Program-made: the position numbers and the translations under genes
In this document: positions 21,300-33,600 of the stretch, in pieces
Layout of the letters: each line of letters opens with the position of its first letter
Position numbering within the stretch: position 1 is the stretch's first letter
Notes under the pieces: model-generated
Told to the model about the DNA's origin: nothing
Databases searched by the model: none
What the model saw: the letters and a program-made list of their open reading frames with translations, nothing else
Assembly (NCBI GenBank): GCA_900291925.1
Contig: UWYS01000009.1
Span: 799,316 to 863,315 of the forward strand
Source of the DNA: Thecaphora thlaspeos
Taxonomy: Eukaryota > Basidiomycota > Ustilaginomycetes > Urocystidales > Glomosporiaceae
Direction of reading: 5' to 3'
Length of the DNA: 64,000 bases

Positions 21300-23156
21300 T
21301 CAATCTGTGCACCACAACAATGTGTCATATCCTTACACCACCCCTGAACCACACCTTCTCCAGCACACCTTCCTTGTTCTCCCACCTACACCACCTCACA
21401 CCACCTGCACCCACACCCTCTGCAAACCCACACACCCTTGTCTCCCACCTCAATGCATACATTATTGGTCAACAGCATGCCAAAGAAAAGTACTTTCTGT
21501 AGGCATGTGGAACCACTACCTCAGGATAGAGCAGAATGCCAAGAGGTCAGCCTGGGAGCACAGTGTTGCCAACAGGTAGAGCAATGAGCAACAGAAACAA
21601 CTCCACCAAGAGAAGTCAAATCAGTGAGAAGGACAACAAGACAGGCAATGAGCAAGATGTTGACCATCTGCACTCTTCACTGTCTTCTCCATTCCTGCAT
21701 CTTGCCCCTGCCCCATCACCTTCACCATCACTGCCAAGCCCCTCCCTGCTACAGACCAATCCATGCTCCCTCTTGTACTACAGAAAGTCCAACATCCTCC
21801 TCCTAGGCCTCTCTAGGTTGGGCAAGACACTCCTCCTCTGCACCTTTTCCAAATCCTTCTCTGTCCTCTTTGTCCATGTCAATGCTACACCTCTCACCAT
21901 GGCTGGATATGTGGGCAAGGACATGGAGAGCATAGTCACCAGGATCCTTGTAGTGGCCAATGGAGATGTTAGCAAGGCAGAGAGGGGGATCATATGTCTG
22001 GACAAAGTGGTAAGTTGCTGGCATGGTGGACAGAGGAAGAAGAGCAACAGAGCCTTGGCTGACTGACACAATGCTCAAACCCTTCTGATGATGCAGGATA
22101 AGCTGGCAAGACAACCATCACCCTCTGACACCAGTGGTGGAGGGAGATACATAGGTGGTGAAGGCGTTCAACAGGCGCTTCTGAGGTTGCTGGAAGGATT
22201 GATCATTTCTGTTCCTGCCCCCCTCCACCTTTTTGCCATTGCCATCACCAACATTGATGCAAGCAGATACAATGTCTGGATCAACAGGATGGTATGCTGA
22301 AGAACAACAGCACCAGTATGCCACCACAAAATGACCTGGACCTTCTGCTGTGGCAAGTGGGGCAGCAGTCAGGGCAGGCTTGGTGGTTCATGTCTTGATG
22401 CAAAATGTGCTGCTTGTCCTCAGTGGGGCATTTGTTGGTATTGAAGAGGTGATTTTGAGACATTTGACCAAGTCTTGTCCCTCTTGCACATCTATACCTT
22501 CTTCTCCATCTGGTACAACAACAACAACATCTTCTTTGTCATCAGGTGCATTGACAACAACAAAGCCAACAACAACCTCTCCACTGCTCTGCAACATGTT
22601 CATGCACCTCCTGCCCTGCAACCTGGAAAGCCATGGCCTGATACCAGAATTTGTTGGCTGTCTACCCCTTCTTTCAAAACTCTTTCCACTATCCCACTCC
22701 AACCTTGTATTGATCCTCTCTAAACCTTGCAACATGCTCCTGAAACAATATACATCACTCTTCAGCTTGTTCAATATCAAACTGATCATCACTGACTCTG
22801 CTATCAACTCGATAGCATCTCAAGCCCTAGGCCAAAACCTAGGTGCAAGAGGATTAAGAAGGATCCTGGAGGACATTCTGTTAGATGCATTTGATACTTC
22901 TTTTGGGAGTGGTGTTAGGTTTGTGGTGGTGGATAGGGGCATGGTGGAGGGGAAGGAGGTTGGGTTGTTTAGTAGAGGTCAAAAAGCCAATGTGAAATGG
23001 AGAGTAAAGGAGGATAAGGAGAGAGAGGAGGGAAGATGTAGAAAGGAGAGGAATGTCTATGAGGGCACTAGGAAGAAGGTGAGGAAGTGGATGAGGTACA
23101 GAGTTGCAAGGGGAACAAGGTGGGGTGCTGTCAATAGGATAAATGTAGTAGAGTGA
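21300..23156 (+). pseudogene. Decayed ClpX-like AAA+ unfoldase gene
   Basis: Pieces in order match mitochondrial ClpX, the ATP-dependent unfoldase related to yeast Mcx1: LNAYIIGQQHAKE (about 21453), KSNILLLGLSRLGKT with Walker A (about 21783), AGYVGKDMESI, a Walker B-like IICLDKV, GGEGVQQALLRLLEG (about 22157), GAFVGIEEVI (about 22425), SHGLIPEFVGCLP (about 22632) and GARGLRRILEDILLDAF (about 22843). An intron with intact GTAAGT and CAG (22010-22096) lies where it joins CLDKV to DKLARQ, so the ancestor was a spliced nuclear gene. The frame breaks between GQQHAKE and VLSV near 21490. Walker B has Lys for the catalytic Glu, and the VGR arginine is Cys. Both changes fit CpG loss. A divergent still-expressed copy cannot be fully excluded, but catalysis should be lost. 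Confidence 0.7.
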
Positions 23157-23985
23157 ATGATATTGGGATGCTGCTTCCAAGGGGAAAGGGAGGTGATGTC
23201 TTCATCATGGAATTGCCTTGGGGCAAACAGTCTCTTCAATCAAAGATGTCATAAAGGCTCTCCTTGGTGAGCAAGAAAATGGATTCACAAAGGACAGAAT
23301 TGTCACAACTAGGTCCTATCCCCTATTTGTAGGTCTCTGGTGGCGCTCACCCTCTTGACATTTGGCCAAGATGAGTGACAAGTGCTGGCCAACAAAACCA
23401 TCTTGTCAAGGAATGCAGTGGTGAGAAACATTGTCATGTCACATCATGTTGTGTTGTCACACCAATTGTCAAATTGAAGAGCATATGCATCAGGAAAAGA
23501 GAAGTTGTCTTGTTGACATTGTTTAATAAAATTGCTTGTATATTCCCAGATTGGACCAACAAACCAACTGGACAGATATTGTAGGGAGAGAAAAATAGCA
23601 AGCAACCAGGATGGATGGATGCATCAAGGACCAAAGCTTCAACAACAAGGATGGCAGTAGGGGGTGAGCAAAGTGAGGCAAAGGTTATCTGCATGCTGCC
23701 AGCAAGGCCCTTATTTTGCTTTCTTGCCCCACCCACCACAGATGTCATCCTACAACTGGACTTGAGACATTGGTGCACCCCTCATGAGGCTGTGGTCTCA
23801 TGGCTGTAGACCAAAACTCAAAAGGTCCTGCTGGTACCAGACTGGCAAGCATTCACAGTTGGCCCAATGTCATGTAAGTCTGGCACAGAGCAGCTGAGTT
23901 GGAAGGTGATGGTGCAACTATGTCAGTGGCAATGATGGTTGGTAAGATTACTGAGGTAGGGAGCAAGCAAGGAACTGACTATATG
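23157..23985. other. CpG-poor sequence without a recognised gene
   Basis: This continues the CpG-depleted composition. No open frame of note is seen. Around 23741-23800 a stop-containing frame reads W-x-x-D-x-G-A-x-x-M, faintly like the protease motif of copia-type elements, but the support is too weak to call. Confidence 0.4.
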
Positions 23986-24094
23986 TACCGAGGGGAGCGG
24001 ACAAGTGGGTTGACGGAGTGCCAGCTGGCAAGCTGGCGCGTCACGGCTCCGATGTGGGGAAAAATGTGTGGCCCGTCTCCCGGGGCTCCAGCTC

Positions 24095-24943
24095 CTCCAA
24101 GTTCCGTGACCCAATATTCCAACTACTCCAACCTGGATCAATTCCGCTACCCGGGGCTGCACAAAGCTGGCCACAGCGGAGCTGCGGGCAAGTCGTTGCA
24201 AGGCTACTGACAACATGACTGGCCCTACCGTGACCAGCCCTCCAAGGTAGTCCAGCACAGAACGCCCAATCCTGTCTACCAGCAGGACGCGAACCTCTTC
24301 GATTGGCAGCACGGAGCCTCCCACTCCGTCAACCCCGGCGTCATTGCCCATGACATCTACAGCAATCAAAGCCATGGCGCAACGATCCTGGATCCGCACC
24401 AGGCTATAGCGGCAACATGGGCACAACCAGCGCGGGCTGCTGGAGCACGCAGCAGGGGGCCGATGGATCGCATGCGCAAGCCCATCTCGATTCACAGTGG
24501 ATTGATACGCTGGTCAGGGCGGCTACACAAATCCAGCTGGATGACATGCACGCCATTTTCCAGAAATGGCTCAGTCTTTGGCTGCCGTGCGGATACATTA
24601 GCCTCCTGGACGGTATCAAGGTTGAGCTTGGTCTTGAGAGTCTGAGAGGGCAAAGGAAAGTTGGTTCCTTCCACAATCACAAAAGCATCCTGCATCAGCA
24701 AAAGGAAGAGGCGTGGCGAGCCCTGCGTTCAACTGCAATGGTGTTTTTTGATATTGGAGATTTCCAGGTCAAAGTAGTCTCTTCCCAAACACGTCAAAGA
24801 CCAGCAGCAGCTTCAAATTGTTCGGCTTACTGCTGGCAGACGAAGCTGAACAGCCTCAACAGATCCATCCCTACCTCTGGCTGGGTGTCGTTGAGGTACC
24901 CAAAAAGTTATCTCTTGCGCGAAAGAAACAGCTCTGATGGTTG
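24095..24943 (+). pseudogene. Secreted-family copy A, exon-2 fragment
   Basis: This is a disrupted copy of the second exon of the secreted family described at 25954-27338. It starts with the Tyr/Asn/Gly/Gln/His-rich segment (TNYS-like repeats, QHGAS, NPGVIAHD) and continues through QLDDMHAIFQKWLSL and FFDIGDFQVKVV. After at least one frameshift it ends with FKLFGLLLADE and YLWLGVVEVPKK just before a TGA at 24941-24943. The first exon with signal peptide is missing, and several frame changes are needed. It adjoins the CpG-depleted island. Confidence 0.65.
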
Positions 24944-24952
24944 ATCAGAAAC

Positions 24953-25953
24953 AAGGACACTGGATCGTCGAGGCACCAAACCCGCGAGCTCAGTCCGACG
25001 CCTTGCGCTTTCCTTGCTAGTTGCCCTTTGTCGCTATCTGTCGTATTTGGCAAGGCTTGAAGCGATAACCAGGCCTTTCTTCCTTTCTTGCCCTTTCTTT
25101 GTTGTTTGTGCTGTCTGTAGGAAGGTCTGGAAGATACCCAGGACACGGACGGTGCAGCTCAGAAACCGGAAAGACACTTGTTGCCTGGACGATGACGGTG
25201 TACGCTCCGAGCTATTCCGACGTCATGCCAATTTTGACAATGGACGGGCAAGGATCTGCCTTATTTACCATCGTCAACCCGTTGGCCGCACACACAGAGA
25301 AAGGAAAGCATTACGTGGGGAAGGGAAATATCTTGTTGCCAAACCCCTGGCAGGGGTTGCTTGTGTGCTTCAGGCCTGGGTCGGGGTGCTGGCCGGGGTG
25401 CTGGCTGGACGAGCGCCGCGTGAAGAGCGAAGGGAAGCGTGCTAGTGAGTACAGGAGTGACCGAGGACATATAACGTAGGACAGAGCAATGTGGGGGAAA
25501 TGAGAGAGGAGGGTGGGCAGTGTGAGAGCGAAGCAAAGAACAGGAGAGGGAGCTACCATGCTGGCAACCCACCTCGCCGGCTGCCAGCAGGGCGGCACGG
25601 CACGGCACGACGGACTGACGACCCACACGGCCTTCTCGGCCCTGAATCAGGGTATGACCGCTGACTTCCAAGACACCTTTTGTTCCAATGGTGACCTTCT
25701 GGCGCCCACCTTCGGAAGTTACTGGGTGGGACCGAGGATCGCTCCGAGGGGATGCTATGGTCTCAATGCTGGTGGACGAGGCGATGACTTCCTGGCCTCT
25801 CGGCCTTCACAGAAGGATTGAAGCAAGATATAAGGCGGTCGCACAGAGCAATCATAAACCCCAGTCCCGACTCCCCAACCTACTTTCCTTCCACTCGAAC
25901 CACTATCCCTTTCCCTCTTTCGCCCAGTCCTACTCCCCGCCGCATCATCCCTA
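24953..25953. other. Upstream region of secreted-family copy B
   Basis: No gene is seen. A segment at about 25260-25640 recurs elsewhere: inverted at about 28160-28420 and direct at about 45060-45310. A second segment, 25640-25850, is closely repeated at 28728-28920 before copy C. A TATAAGG box at 25829-25835 lies about 120 bp before the copy B start. Confidence 0.55.
25640..25850 (+). repeat. Promoter repeat, copy 1 (before family member B)
   Basis: It shares long near-identical stretches with 28728-28920: GACTTCCAAGACACCTTT, then a region with GGGACCGAG and ATGGTCTCAATGCTGG, ending in TATAAGGCG. This shows that the family expanded together with its promoter. Confidence 0.75.
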
Positions 25954-27338
25954 ATGATATCCTCACGCTTCTCCATCACGGCAACCGCAGTCGTGGCGGT
26001 TGCGGTCAGTATTGTACTTCTACCTCTCGTCCAAGCCCCCCCGACGCTGTCTGACGATCTCTTCGAAGGCCTAGAGAATGACGAAGTTGTGCAGCGCCTG
26101 CTCAGCTCCTTCGATCAGCAGGGTGAAGGACACCAGGCCGCTGTCGACAGTCACCACTATGGTCCCCACGCAACGCAACCTTTGCATCCGCCTCAATATG
26201 ACCTGCAAGCCAATCCTGGTACCGATCCCTATCATCATCACAACCCCTACTATAACCATCCTGAGACGGCACCGGGTCTCGGGCACGGTCAAGCTGGCCA
26301 TTGGGTTGAAGCATGGACGCAGGTGAGTCAAGGCGGCCCCTTCTCGAGTCTGGCGCTCTCCATACTGACTTTCGTCTTTCTCTGCGCTCCTTCCACCGTC
26401 TTCATCCTTTCGACACGATGATTTGCCAGTACAATCGTCCTCCAGATGCTCAACACGACGCTCATGCGGACACTCTCCACTACCCGTGGCAGCTCCAAGC
26501 TGGCCACAGAGGCGAATATTCCCACGCCCTCTCCGAAGGATCTCAAGCACCGATCGCCATACCCCGAACACCACAGGACGCGTCCCACTACGATCGGCAG
26601 CGCGCAGTCTCCTACCCCGTTGTCCCCGGCGTCGTCGCCCATGATCCCTACGGCAACCAAGGCCCTGATCTGACGAACCTGGAATCGCACCTCGGCTATA
26701 GCGGCGACACGGGCACATCCAGCGCGGGACACTTGAGCAAACAGCATGTGCAAGCCAACCTCAATCCACAAGGCTCTCGGTCTGCAAGGCGCAACAAGGC
26801 GAAGTTGGAACGCCACGTTATGCTGCAAACGAAGATGAATGATTTTGTCGAAGGTCTGAAAGACCACTTCCGCGTGGACAAGGCTGCGTTTCAGCCTTCT
26901 GCTATCAAGCCTCTCGGGACCGTTGGAAGGCAAGTCATGGCGGCGACGGAAGCTCAGCTCGACGACATGTGCGCCATCATCCGGAGGTGGCTCCAGCTTA
27001 CACGGCCGGAACATAACGAGGGTCTACTGGGGAAAATCAAGATTAAGGCCGCCCTAACGGACGCTTCCTTGAAACTAAGCGTCTTCTCCGATAACAAAGA
27101 AGTCTTGAGGTTCCCTAAAAACCAGGCGTGGAGAGACTTTACCCACAACGGCAGAAATTTTTTCGATGTCGGAGAATATCGGGTCAAGGTAATGAGTTTC
27201 AGAACTGGAACGACCAACAGCATATTCTTCAGACTGTTGGGCTATCCGCAGTCCGAAGCTAGAGAGTTCAACCGGGACCGTCCCTCGCTCTGGCTGGGTA
27301 TTATCGAGATACCCAGGGTATTGGTGAAGGCCAAGTAA
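25954..27338 (+). CDS. Secreted protein family member B (candidate effector), intact
   Basis: Two exons, 25954-26322 and 26430-27338, with a GTGAGT...CAG phase-0 intron, give 425 aa. The N-terminus is a signal peptide with core AVVAVAVSIVLLPLV and a likely cut after VQA. A conserved block follows, LFEGLENDEVVQRLLSSFD, then a His/Tyr/Pro/Gly/Asn-rich, presumably disordered region. The C-terminal domain of about 130 aa has QLDDMCAIIRRWL, FFDVGEYRVKV, FFRLLGYP and PSLWLGIIEIP. No known family is recognised. Four related copies lie nearby (A, C, D, E), which with secretion, low complexity and rapid decay fits an expanding effector-like or cell-surface family; this is inference. A TATAAGG box stands 125 bp upstream. 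The start ATG is the first one after it and gives the signal peptide directly. Confidence 0.75.
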
Positions 27339-29025
27339 CCCTTTGAGCCGAACTTGGCTTCAGGAAAGCGAGCGGCGTCTGGCTGTCTATGCGCTGACCG
27401 GCCCACAAAGGGCAGGACGAAGCGAGATGGTAGACAGCTGCCAGCAATGTCGTTCGAATCCCATCACGGCAACGTTCGGATCTGGATATCGCGACAAGAC
27501 GACATCCTGACTCATTCCACGACACGCTAGCCGACTTCACTCGCTCTCAGATCGACTGTTTCCGGGGTCGGTGTCGTTTGCAGCATTGTGTTATCAGACA
27601 CCGAGTCAGCGCTACGCTGTCCTTCCACGCCCTCGTTTCTCCCATCTCCTTACTCCTGTTCCCCTTCCCCTGCGTTCCTGTCTCGATCATTCCGTTCACC
27701 CGTCGCGATTTTCAACCTCGCTGCGCGAGCCATATCGATGCCTTCCGCTTCCCTGGCTGTGGGTTCTTCGTCGCCATCCGTTGTCATTGCCTCAGCTTCA
27801 TGTGACAATCAGACCTTTACACCTCTTCCCACCTCTGCCGCCTGTGTTGTCCCAAGATAGCCTGACAGATACAGAAAATGGCGTGATTCAGCGCAAGGAG
27901 CACCACGTTGTGCTGGCCAGCTAGTCGGACGGTTGTCGGGCAGCCGAAAATAATGCCGGGTGGGGCCCACCCGGCAGAGAATGACGCTTTGTCGCCTTGA
28001 CGGTGACGGTGTTGGCTCACGACCGAGAAGTCCGCGTGGGTGATCAGTGCTTCGTGGCGTTACAGTCCTGCTGACAGGCGCCGGGCTGATTGTCAGCAAG
28101 GCATTCCCATCGCCAGCTGCCCTTTTCTTTCACTTCATCTCTACTTTCCACAGGTTGCCGCCGCGCTGTTGGCGGCAGCTTTCTCTTCTGTTTCCCGCTT
28201 CGCCCTCGCTCTATCAACCCTCCTCTCTTGCTGGGGTCATTTCCCTTTGAGTCGTTTCGTCACTAGCTTACATGCCCTCGCTAACTCCTTTACTCTCTGG
28301 GACCCTCTTCTTTGCTCCTCATGTGGCGCTTGTCCAGCTCCCCTGCCAGGGATTTGGCAGCATGAATGCTTCCCCTTTTCTCTGTGTGCAGGCGTCAGGC
28401 TGACGAGCGCCCCGACCTTCCGTCTCATAAACGAATCGGGCGCTGTGCCACTTTCACAGGAGACGAGCAATGTACTGCACTCTGGGCCAACTCAGTCGGT
28501 CCAGGGCACAGATGATGACGCCAAAGCCACCTTTACAACAAGGAAAACTTGTGGCACTCACCGCATCGGAATGGCAACCTGCTGGTTCCCACCTCTTGTC
28601 GCAATGGCAACCTTTTGATCGGAGTGAGGGGTTGACAGTGACAGCGTCCGTCTCAGTCTTCTGCATCACAAGCTACTCCGGCGCCTTGCCCACTTCCCAC
28701 CGGGGACGCACTCCCGGCCTGACCCGGCTTGCCTAGGGTATGGCCGCTGACTTCCAAGACACCTTTCGTCCCAGAAGCAAGCTTCTGGTGTCCATCTTCG
28801 GGAGGGACTGGATGGGACCGAGTATCGCTCTGAGGGTATGCCATGGTCTCAATGCTGGCGGACGAGGAGACAACTGGCCTCTCGGTCTTTAGAGCTGGGC
28901 CCAAGCAGGATATAAGGCGAGCGCACGGGGCTCGAAGAAAAAGCGCAGCCCCATGTCCCCAATCCACCTTTCTTCCACCCGAACCACTCTCCCTTTCTCT
29001 TTCGCCCAGTCTTACCCCCGACCGC
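27339..29025. other. Spacer between family copies B and C
   Basis: There is no supported gene. Short frames at about 27570-27920 and 28040-28620 lack family features. It contains the inverted copy (about 28160-28420) of the 25260-25580 element and the promoter repeat 28728-28920. Confidence 0.45.
28728..28920 (+). repeat. Promoter repeat, copy 2 (before family member C)
   Basis: This is a near-copy of 25640-25850 including the TATAAGGCG end (28911-28919), placed about 110 bp before the broken start of copy C. Confidence 0.75.
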
Positions 29026-30626
29026 ATGATCTGCAATTGTCTGCCTACGCTTTTCGACAGCCGCAATCACAGCTGTTGCGGTCAGTATCGCACTTCTGCC
29101 TCTCGTCCAGGCTCCCGTGACGCCCAACAATCTCTTCGCAGGCCTGGAAGATGATCAAGTTGTGCAGCGACTCTTCAAATCTTTTGATGAGCAGGAGGAC
29201 CATCCGGCCGCCTCCTTCAGTCACCACTATGGCCCCAACGCACCGCAATCTTTTCGTCCGCAGCAGCCCGGCCCGCACCCCAGCCCTGGCCCTGGCCCCG
29301 AAGCCTACCATCATCCCAGCCCTTACCACATCTACAACCATCCTCGTATGGTACCGGGTCTGCCATACGGTCGAGCTGGCCATCCGGATGCAGTTTGGAC
29401 AGAGGTAAGGCGGCATTTTCTCAGACCTGATGCGCTCTCCAAGGCACATACTGATCGCGCTCCTTCCGCCGTCTCCACTCCTTCAATACTATCATCCGCC
29501 AGTACAATCACCCTCAATACAACACTCATGCAGACACTACTTCCCACTTAGCGTGGCAGCCCAAAGTTGGCCACAGTGAAGGTGGAGGCGAGTCGTCGCG
29601 AGGCTACGGACACTACGGCGGGCCCTACCATGGACAGCAAGGATCGTCCTATCCCGCCTACCAGCAGGGCGAGGCCCGCTATGATCCACAACACAAAGCG
29701 TCCCCCCAACCCGTCAATCCCAATGTCGTCGCCGCCTACGATCCCTACGGTCATCACTACGGACAGCCTTCCAAGGCAATACCGCAGGGAACGTCCTACC
29801 CCAACTACCACCAGGGCGAGACCCACCAGGGTTTACAGCACGGAATGCTCTATCCCGACTCCTTGGTAGACTACAGTGCGCAGCAGCAAGCGTCCCTCCT
29901 CATCTATCCCAGCGTCGTCGCTCATCATCCCTATAGCCATCAAGGCGCGGGTCCGACCAGCCCGGGCCCATACACCGACTACACTGGTGACACAGCCACG
30001 TCCAGCGCAGGCCGCTCGAGCACGCAGCAGGATGCCGGTGGATCGTTTACGCAAGCTGACCTCGGACCGCGAGGCTCTGAGTCTGCCAGCTGCATGGAGA
30101 CGGCCTCCGCCAAGCGCCACACCAACCTGCAAGCGAAGATGGACACGTTTGTCAAAGGGTTCGAGCACCACTTCCACGTACACGATGTGAAAGTGCAACC
30201 TAATTTTATCGACCCTATTTCCAATAAAGCAAAGGGGATCAAGGAGCCAACGCCAGATCAGCTGAAAGACATGCGTGCTATCCTCAAGAAATGGATTAGC
30301 GTTGCAGAGGCGCCTCAGGACGAAAGCCAACTGGAGAGGATCAAGGTCTTGCCTGGCCTTGAGCACCTAGAGGGGAAAAAGTTCCGCGTCTTCTCATTTT
30401 ATCCTATGGCAAGACTGAGGCGTGGCCAACATTGCGCAAGCCCAACAAGGTAGTTTTTGATGTCAGTGGCTACAGGGTCAAGGTAGTCCTTCTCAAGCTT
30501 CCCTCGACCGCCAGCAGCCTCTTCAAGTTGTCTGGCTTTCTCCTGCCCGACGCTGGAGATACGATCTCGCCACAAAGGGCAGAAGCAGACGAGGTGGAAG
30601 AGCTGACTGGGCTGGGCGAGCTGTAG
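29026..30626 (+). pseudogene. Secreted-family member C, frameshifted
   Basis: Exon 1 (to 29404) and exon 2 (from 29503) keep the family intron position (GTAAGG...CAG). The ATG at 29026 lines up with the start of copy B, but the frame from it differs from that of the conserved hydrophobic segment TAVAVSIALLPLV. That segment has no in-frame start, because a TGA precedes it. The next ATG-like start near 29117 would drop the signal peptide. Exon 2 is long, rich in Tyr/His/Gln/Gly/Pro repeats, and reads through QLKDMRAILKKWIS. It then shifts frame near 30410 before VVFDVSGYRVKV and LFKLSGFLL, and it lacks the final LWLG motif. It is most likely a pseudogene; an alternative model with extra introns is possible. 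Confidence 0.65.
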
Positions 30627-33600
30627 CTAGGCGTCTCATCGAGCTCCGGTATCGCTGTGGTCATCACCTAGTCATTATTGGTCCCCGCTTTCCCCTTCTA
30701 CAATCCAAAGATGTTATCAGAAAGAGCGACGTCACAGAGGGGAAGAGGACTAAGGCTTACAAAGAGACGAGACGATCCACTCAGCCTTGACATTTTGAGC
30801 TCGGCCTGCGCTGGGTCTCTGAAACGCTTTTTGACGTCTTTCCTGGACGTCTATCGCCGTGTCGCGCATGTTGCGACAAAGAATTTGGCCGCTGGCTGTC
30901 CTTGTAAACACGTCGAGGCTGTGCTTTCTGGTTAATTGGAGTGGAGTGAAAGAGGGACGAGAAGGAGACGGTCAACACCTCAAGGATCTGAAGGCGGGGA
31001 CGATTATGAAAAGTAGATGGCACGAGGGAGGCAAAAAAAACACTTGCGGCATACGCGCCACCCAATTCCTGGTTCTTTGTCCTCTCCTTATCGACCGATT
31101 CTTTCACCTTCTTCTCAGGTCGACCTGTGGCGCCGCGTCGTGGCCTACCTTGAGCGGGGCCTCGTCGTCGCCGACAAAGATCAGGAAAGCTTGGGCCGTC
31201 TTGAGCCGGCACACAAGCTCTATCACTCCAAAAGCCAGGTCGTCGGCTGAAACGACGACACCGCGCCGCTATGTTGCCTGGTGGTAGATCAGCAAGAAGC
31301 CTTTCGTTCGGCCGCTCTTCTGCCTCTCGGTGGGTTTGGACGCACAAAGACGGCGCAGTGACCACGACGTCCCACGAGGACCCCTCCCCCACGCACGAGG
31401 TCTTCGCCCAACCCCCTGCCCTCCGCTTTGCAGCCAAGGTTAGAAACAAGTGTGACAAGAGGCAAGAAGGTCCGTCCGAGGGTGCCAGTCTCAAAGTCTT
31501 TGGCCGAGCGCGCAGAGGGTCAAGCGCCTGCATAGCGGCGTCGACGCGACCAGACCCACTAGCGCGCGTCATCCTTCCCCTTCCGCAATCGAGTCTGTCG
31601 CAACACGGTCGCCGACATCATCGCGATGCTTGCTGTGAATGCAGAGAACCTTCCTTGAGAGTATCTCGAGCGCACGGGAATGCCAATGCAAGAACAGGGT
31701 ATAATGTTCGAGTAGGTGGCTTCGCGTCACGAAGTGTAGCTCGTCTTGCCTAGTGACTACATTGTCCGTCTAGCAACGACGAAGAGTTTATGGCGCTAGC
31801 GTCGTCGCAGCGTTTCGTGGGCGCTAGAGCTCTGCTACTAAGGGCGATGGGCAAATTCCGTCATGGGAATGCAAGAGACTGGAATAGACTTGGCTTTCAG
31901 CTTTGGTCTGGCCTTGGACCTGCGTCTGATTGCGTAATGGTGGCCTGCAAACACAGTACCCCTTAGGCACGCTTGTAGTGTGGATACTTGGCAGTAAGAA
32001 TGAACGACTAGCTCGATCGTTTTAGCCAAGGTGCTGCCTTCCGTCCGCGATGTTGCACTGCGGATGATGCAAGCTCTTGGACGTGCTAGGGATCGTTGTA
32101 GGGCGTGATGTACTTTGAGCAAAGAAAAGCCAGTCAGGAGCCACGGAGAAAATCGCCGTCTGAGTGTAGAAAGAGCCAATTGAGAATATGATAAAGTGTC
32201 GAGAGGGATCATGACGGTCGAGAGGGATCATAACGAGCCGTTCCCTGCTCACGGCTCGGTGCCGCTACTCGGCGCAGCAGAGCTGATCGCAGATGTAGTG
32301 CAAATCTTCGAGGGAGAGCCCCACCCTTGCCTGCAGAGCTGCTGCTGTTGCTGCGGCAGTGTCAGTCACGAGGATGTGAACAGCGCGCGTGTCAGATCTT
32401 CACCTTCAGCCACCCGCCTCAGTTTCTCGGCGAAGGCTACACACCTTATGCATCAATTCCACACATCATGACCATCCTGACACCAAAGAGCCCGCTCCGG
32501 TGCGGTACTCTACTCTGTGTCCGCATGCTTGCGCTGCTCTCGCAATGCCTACTCTTGAACGGTAAGTAAGTACTGTAGCTGATGGCCACGGTGACCCATC
32601 GATCTCCGTGAAAGTAAAGTGGGACTTGCGCAATGAAGAATTGCGGAGCTGACCCATACTCATCAACTTCTCCCTCGCTATCCCATCGTTGACGGCAATC
32701 TTGAAGGCATCTGCCGCGAAGTGCAGTTCCTGGGGCAATCATAATCAGAATGGTGCATACTGGAGGAGACACCAGGATGTCGTGTGCTGCCTTCCACTAG
32801 CCTATGACATCGAGAGCATTGAGATGCTTCCTGTGCTTTGACTGCAATGGCAACGAAGATGCAGCTCATTCACTATGTACGGACTTACAAGGTGTCGGCA
32901 ATACCAAAGGGCCCGGCCACCTTGCGAAGGTAAGGTGTCCGAAGCAATGAGTACTGTAACATTCCGACACCGTCTAGTGCCGTACTGGGCGGTGAGGTCA
33001 GCGAGGACAGTCCTGTTAGCCTGGTGAGAGATGACCTCCGACGGCAGCGACAGGATGAGTCGATTGCATCAAGGACGGAGTTACTGACTTACTTGACTAC
33101 TTTTATCCGCTGCTTATAGAACGTACGTGCGTCAAAGAGCAGCGCTTCCTTGCTCGACGGTCGGCTGCGAAACTTCCGCCCGCGCACCACGTCGGAAGAT
33201 GAGCTTAGCCGTTGCAGCGATGAAGTGGCAAGGGACAGCCGAACCACGCACGCGCACTGTCCGCTCACTCGCCTGCCTGCGAAGAAAGAGTGAGCGACCA
33301 GAAGCTCCTCCTGATACAGTTATGTATATTAGCAACCAACATCCCTAGGCTTTGTTTGGTGCCTAAGCGAGGAGAGCCGAGGTGAAGTAGGTTCCTTCTC
33401 TGCAGGGTGATGATGAGGGTGGTTTTCGAGCAAGCGTGGGCTAGCAGGTCAAGTGAGACGAGTACCGTTCTTCCTCCCCGAGTATCGCCGCAGCCTTGTG
33501 CTCACCGGTACTTACCAACGCTTCTCTTCTGGACTGTAGACGGCCGCGGTCCGCAAACTTGCCAGCTGCTTGCCGCGCGGAGTCACTGCTGCGTGTGCTG

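Larger units (their letters stand above)
21165..23985. other. CpG-depleted island
   Basis: Over about 2.8 kb I can find only a handful of CG dinucleotides (near 22172, 22185, 22810 and 23344), while TG and CA are abundant. The flanking DNA is full of CG. Base composition also drops towards AT. The island starts just after the CG near 21157 and stops abruptly at the CGs near 23988. The left two thirds hold a ClpX-like gene relic; the right third holds no recognised gene. The pattern is that expected after heavy cytosine methylation and deamination at CpG. Confidence 0.8.

Noticed and set aside
23600..23880. Possible copia-type retroelement relic (W-x-x-D-x-G-A pattern)
   Set aside because: It needs stop read-through; there is no reverse transcriptase, integrase or LTR nearby.
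27440..27470. GTTCGAATCCC resembling a tRNA B box
   Set aside because: No A box or cloverleaf could be folded around it.
30781..31572. 263-aa minus-strand frame in the gene-poor region
   Set aside because: No domain, no splice context and irregular composition; a chance frame is more likely than a gene.
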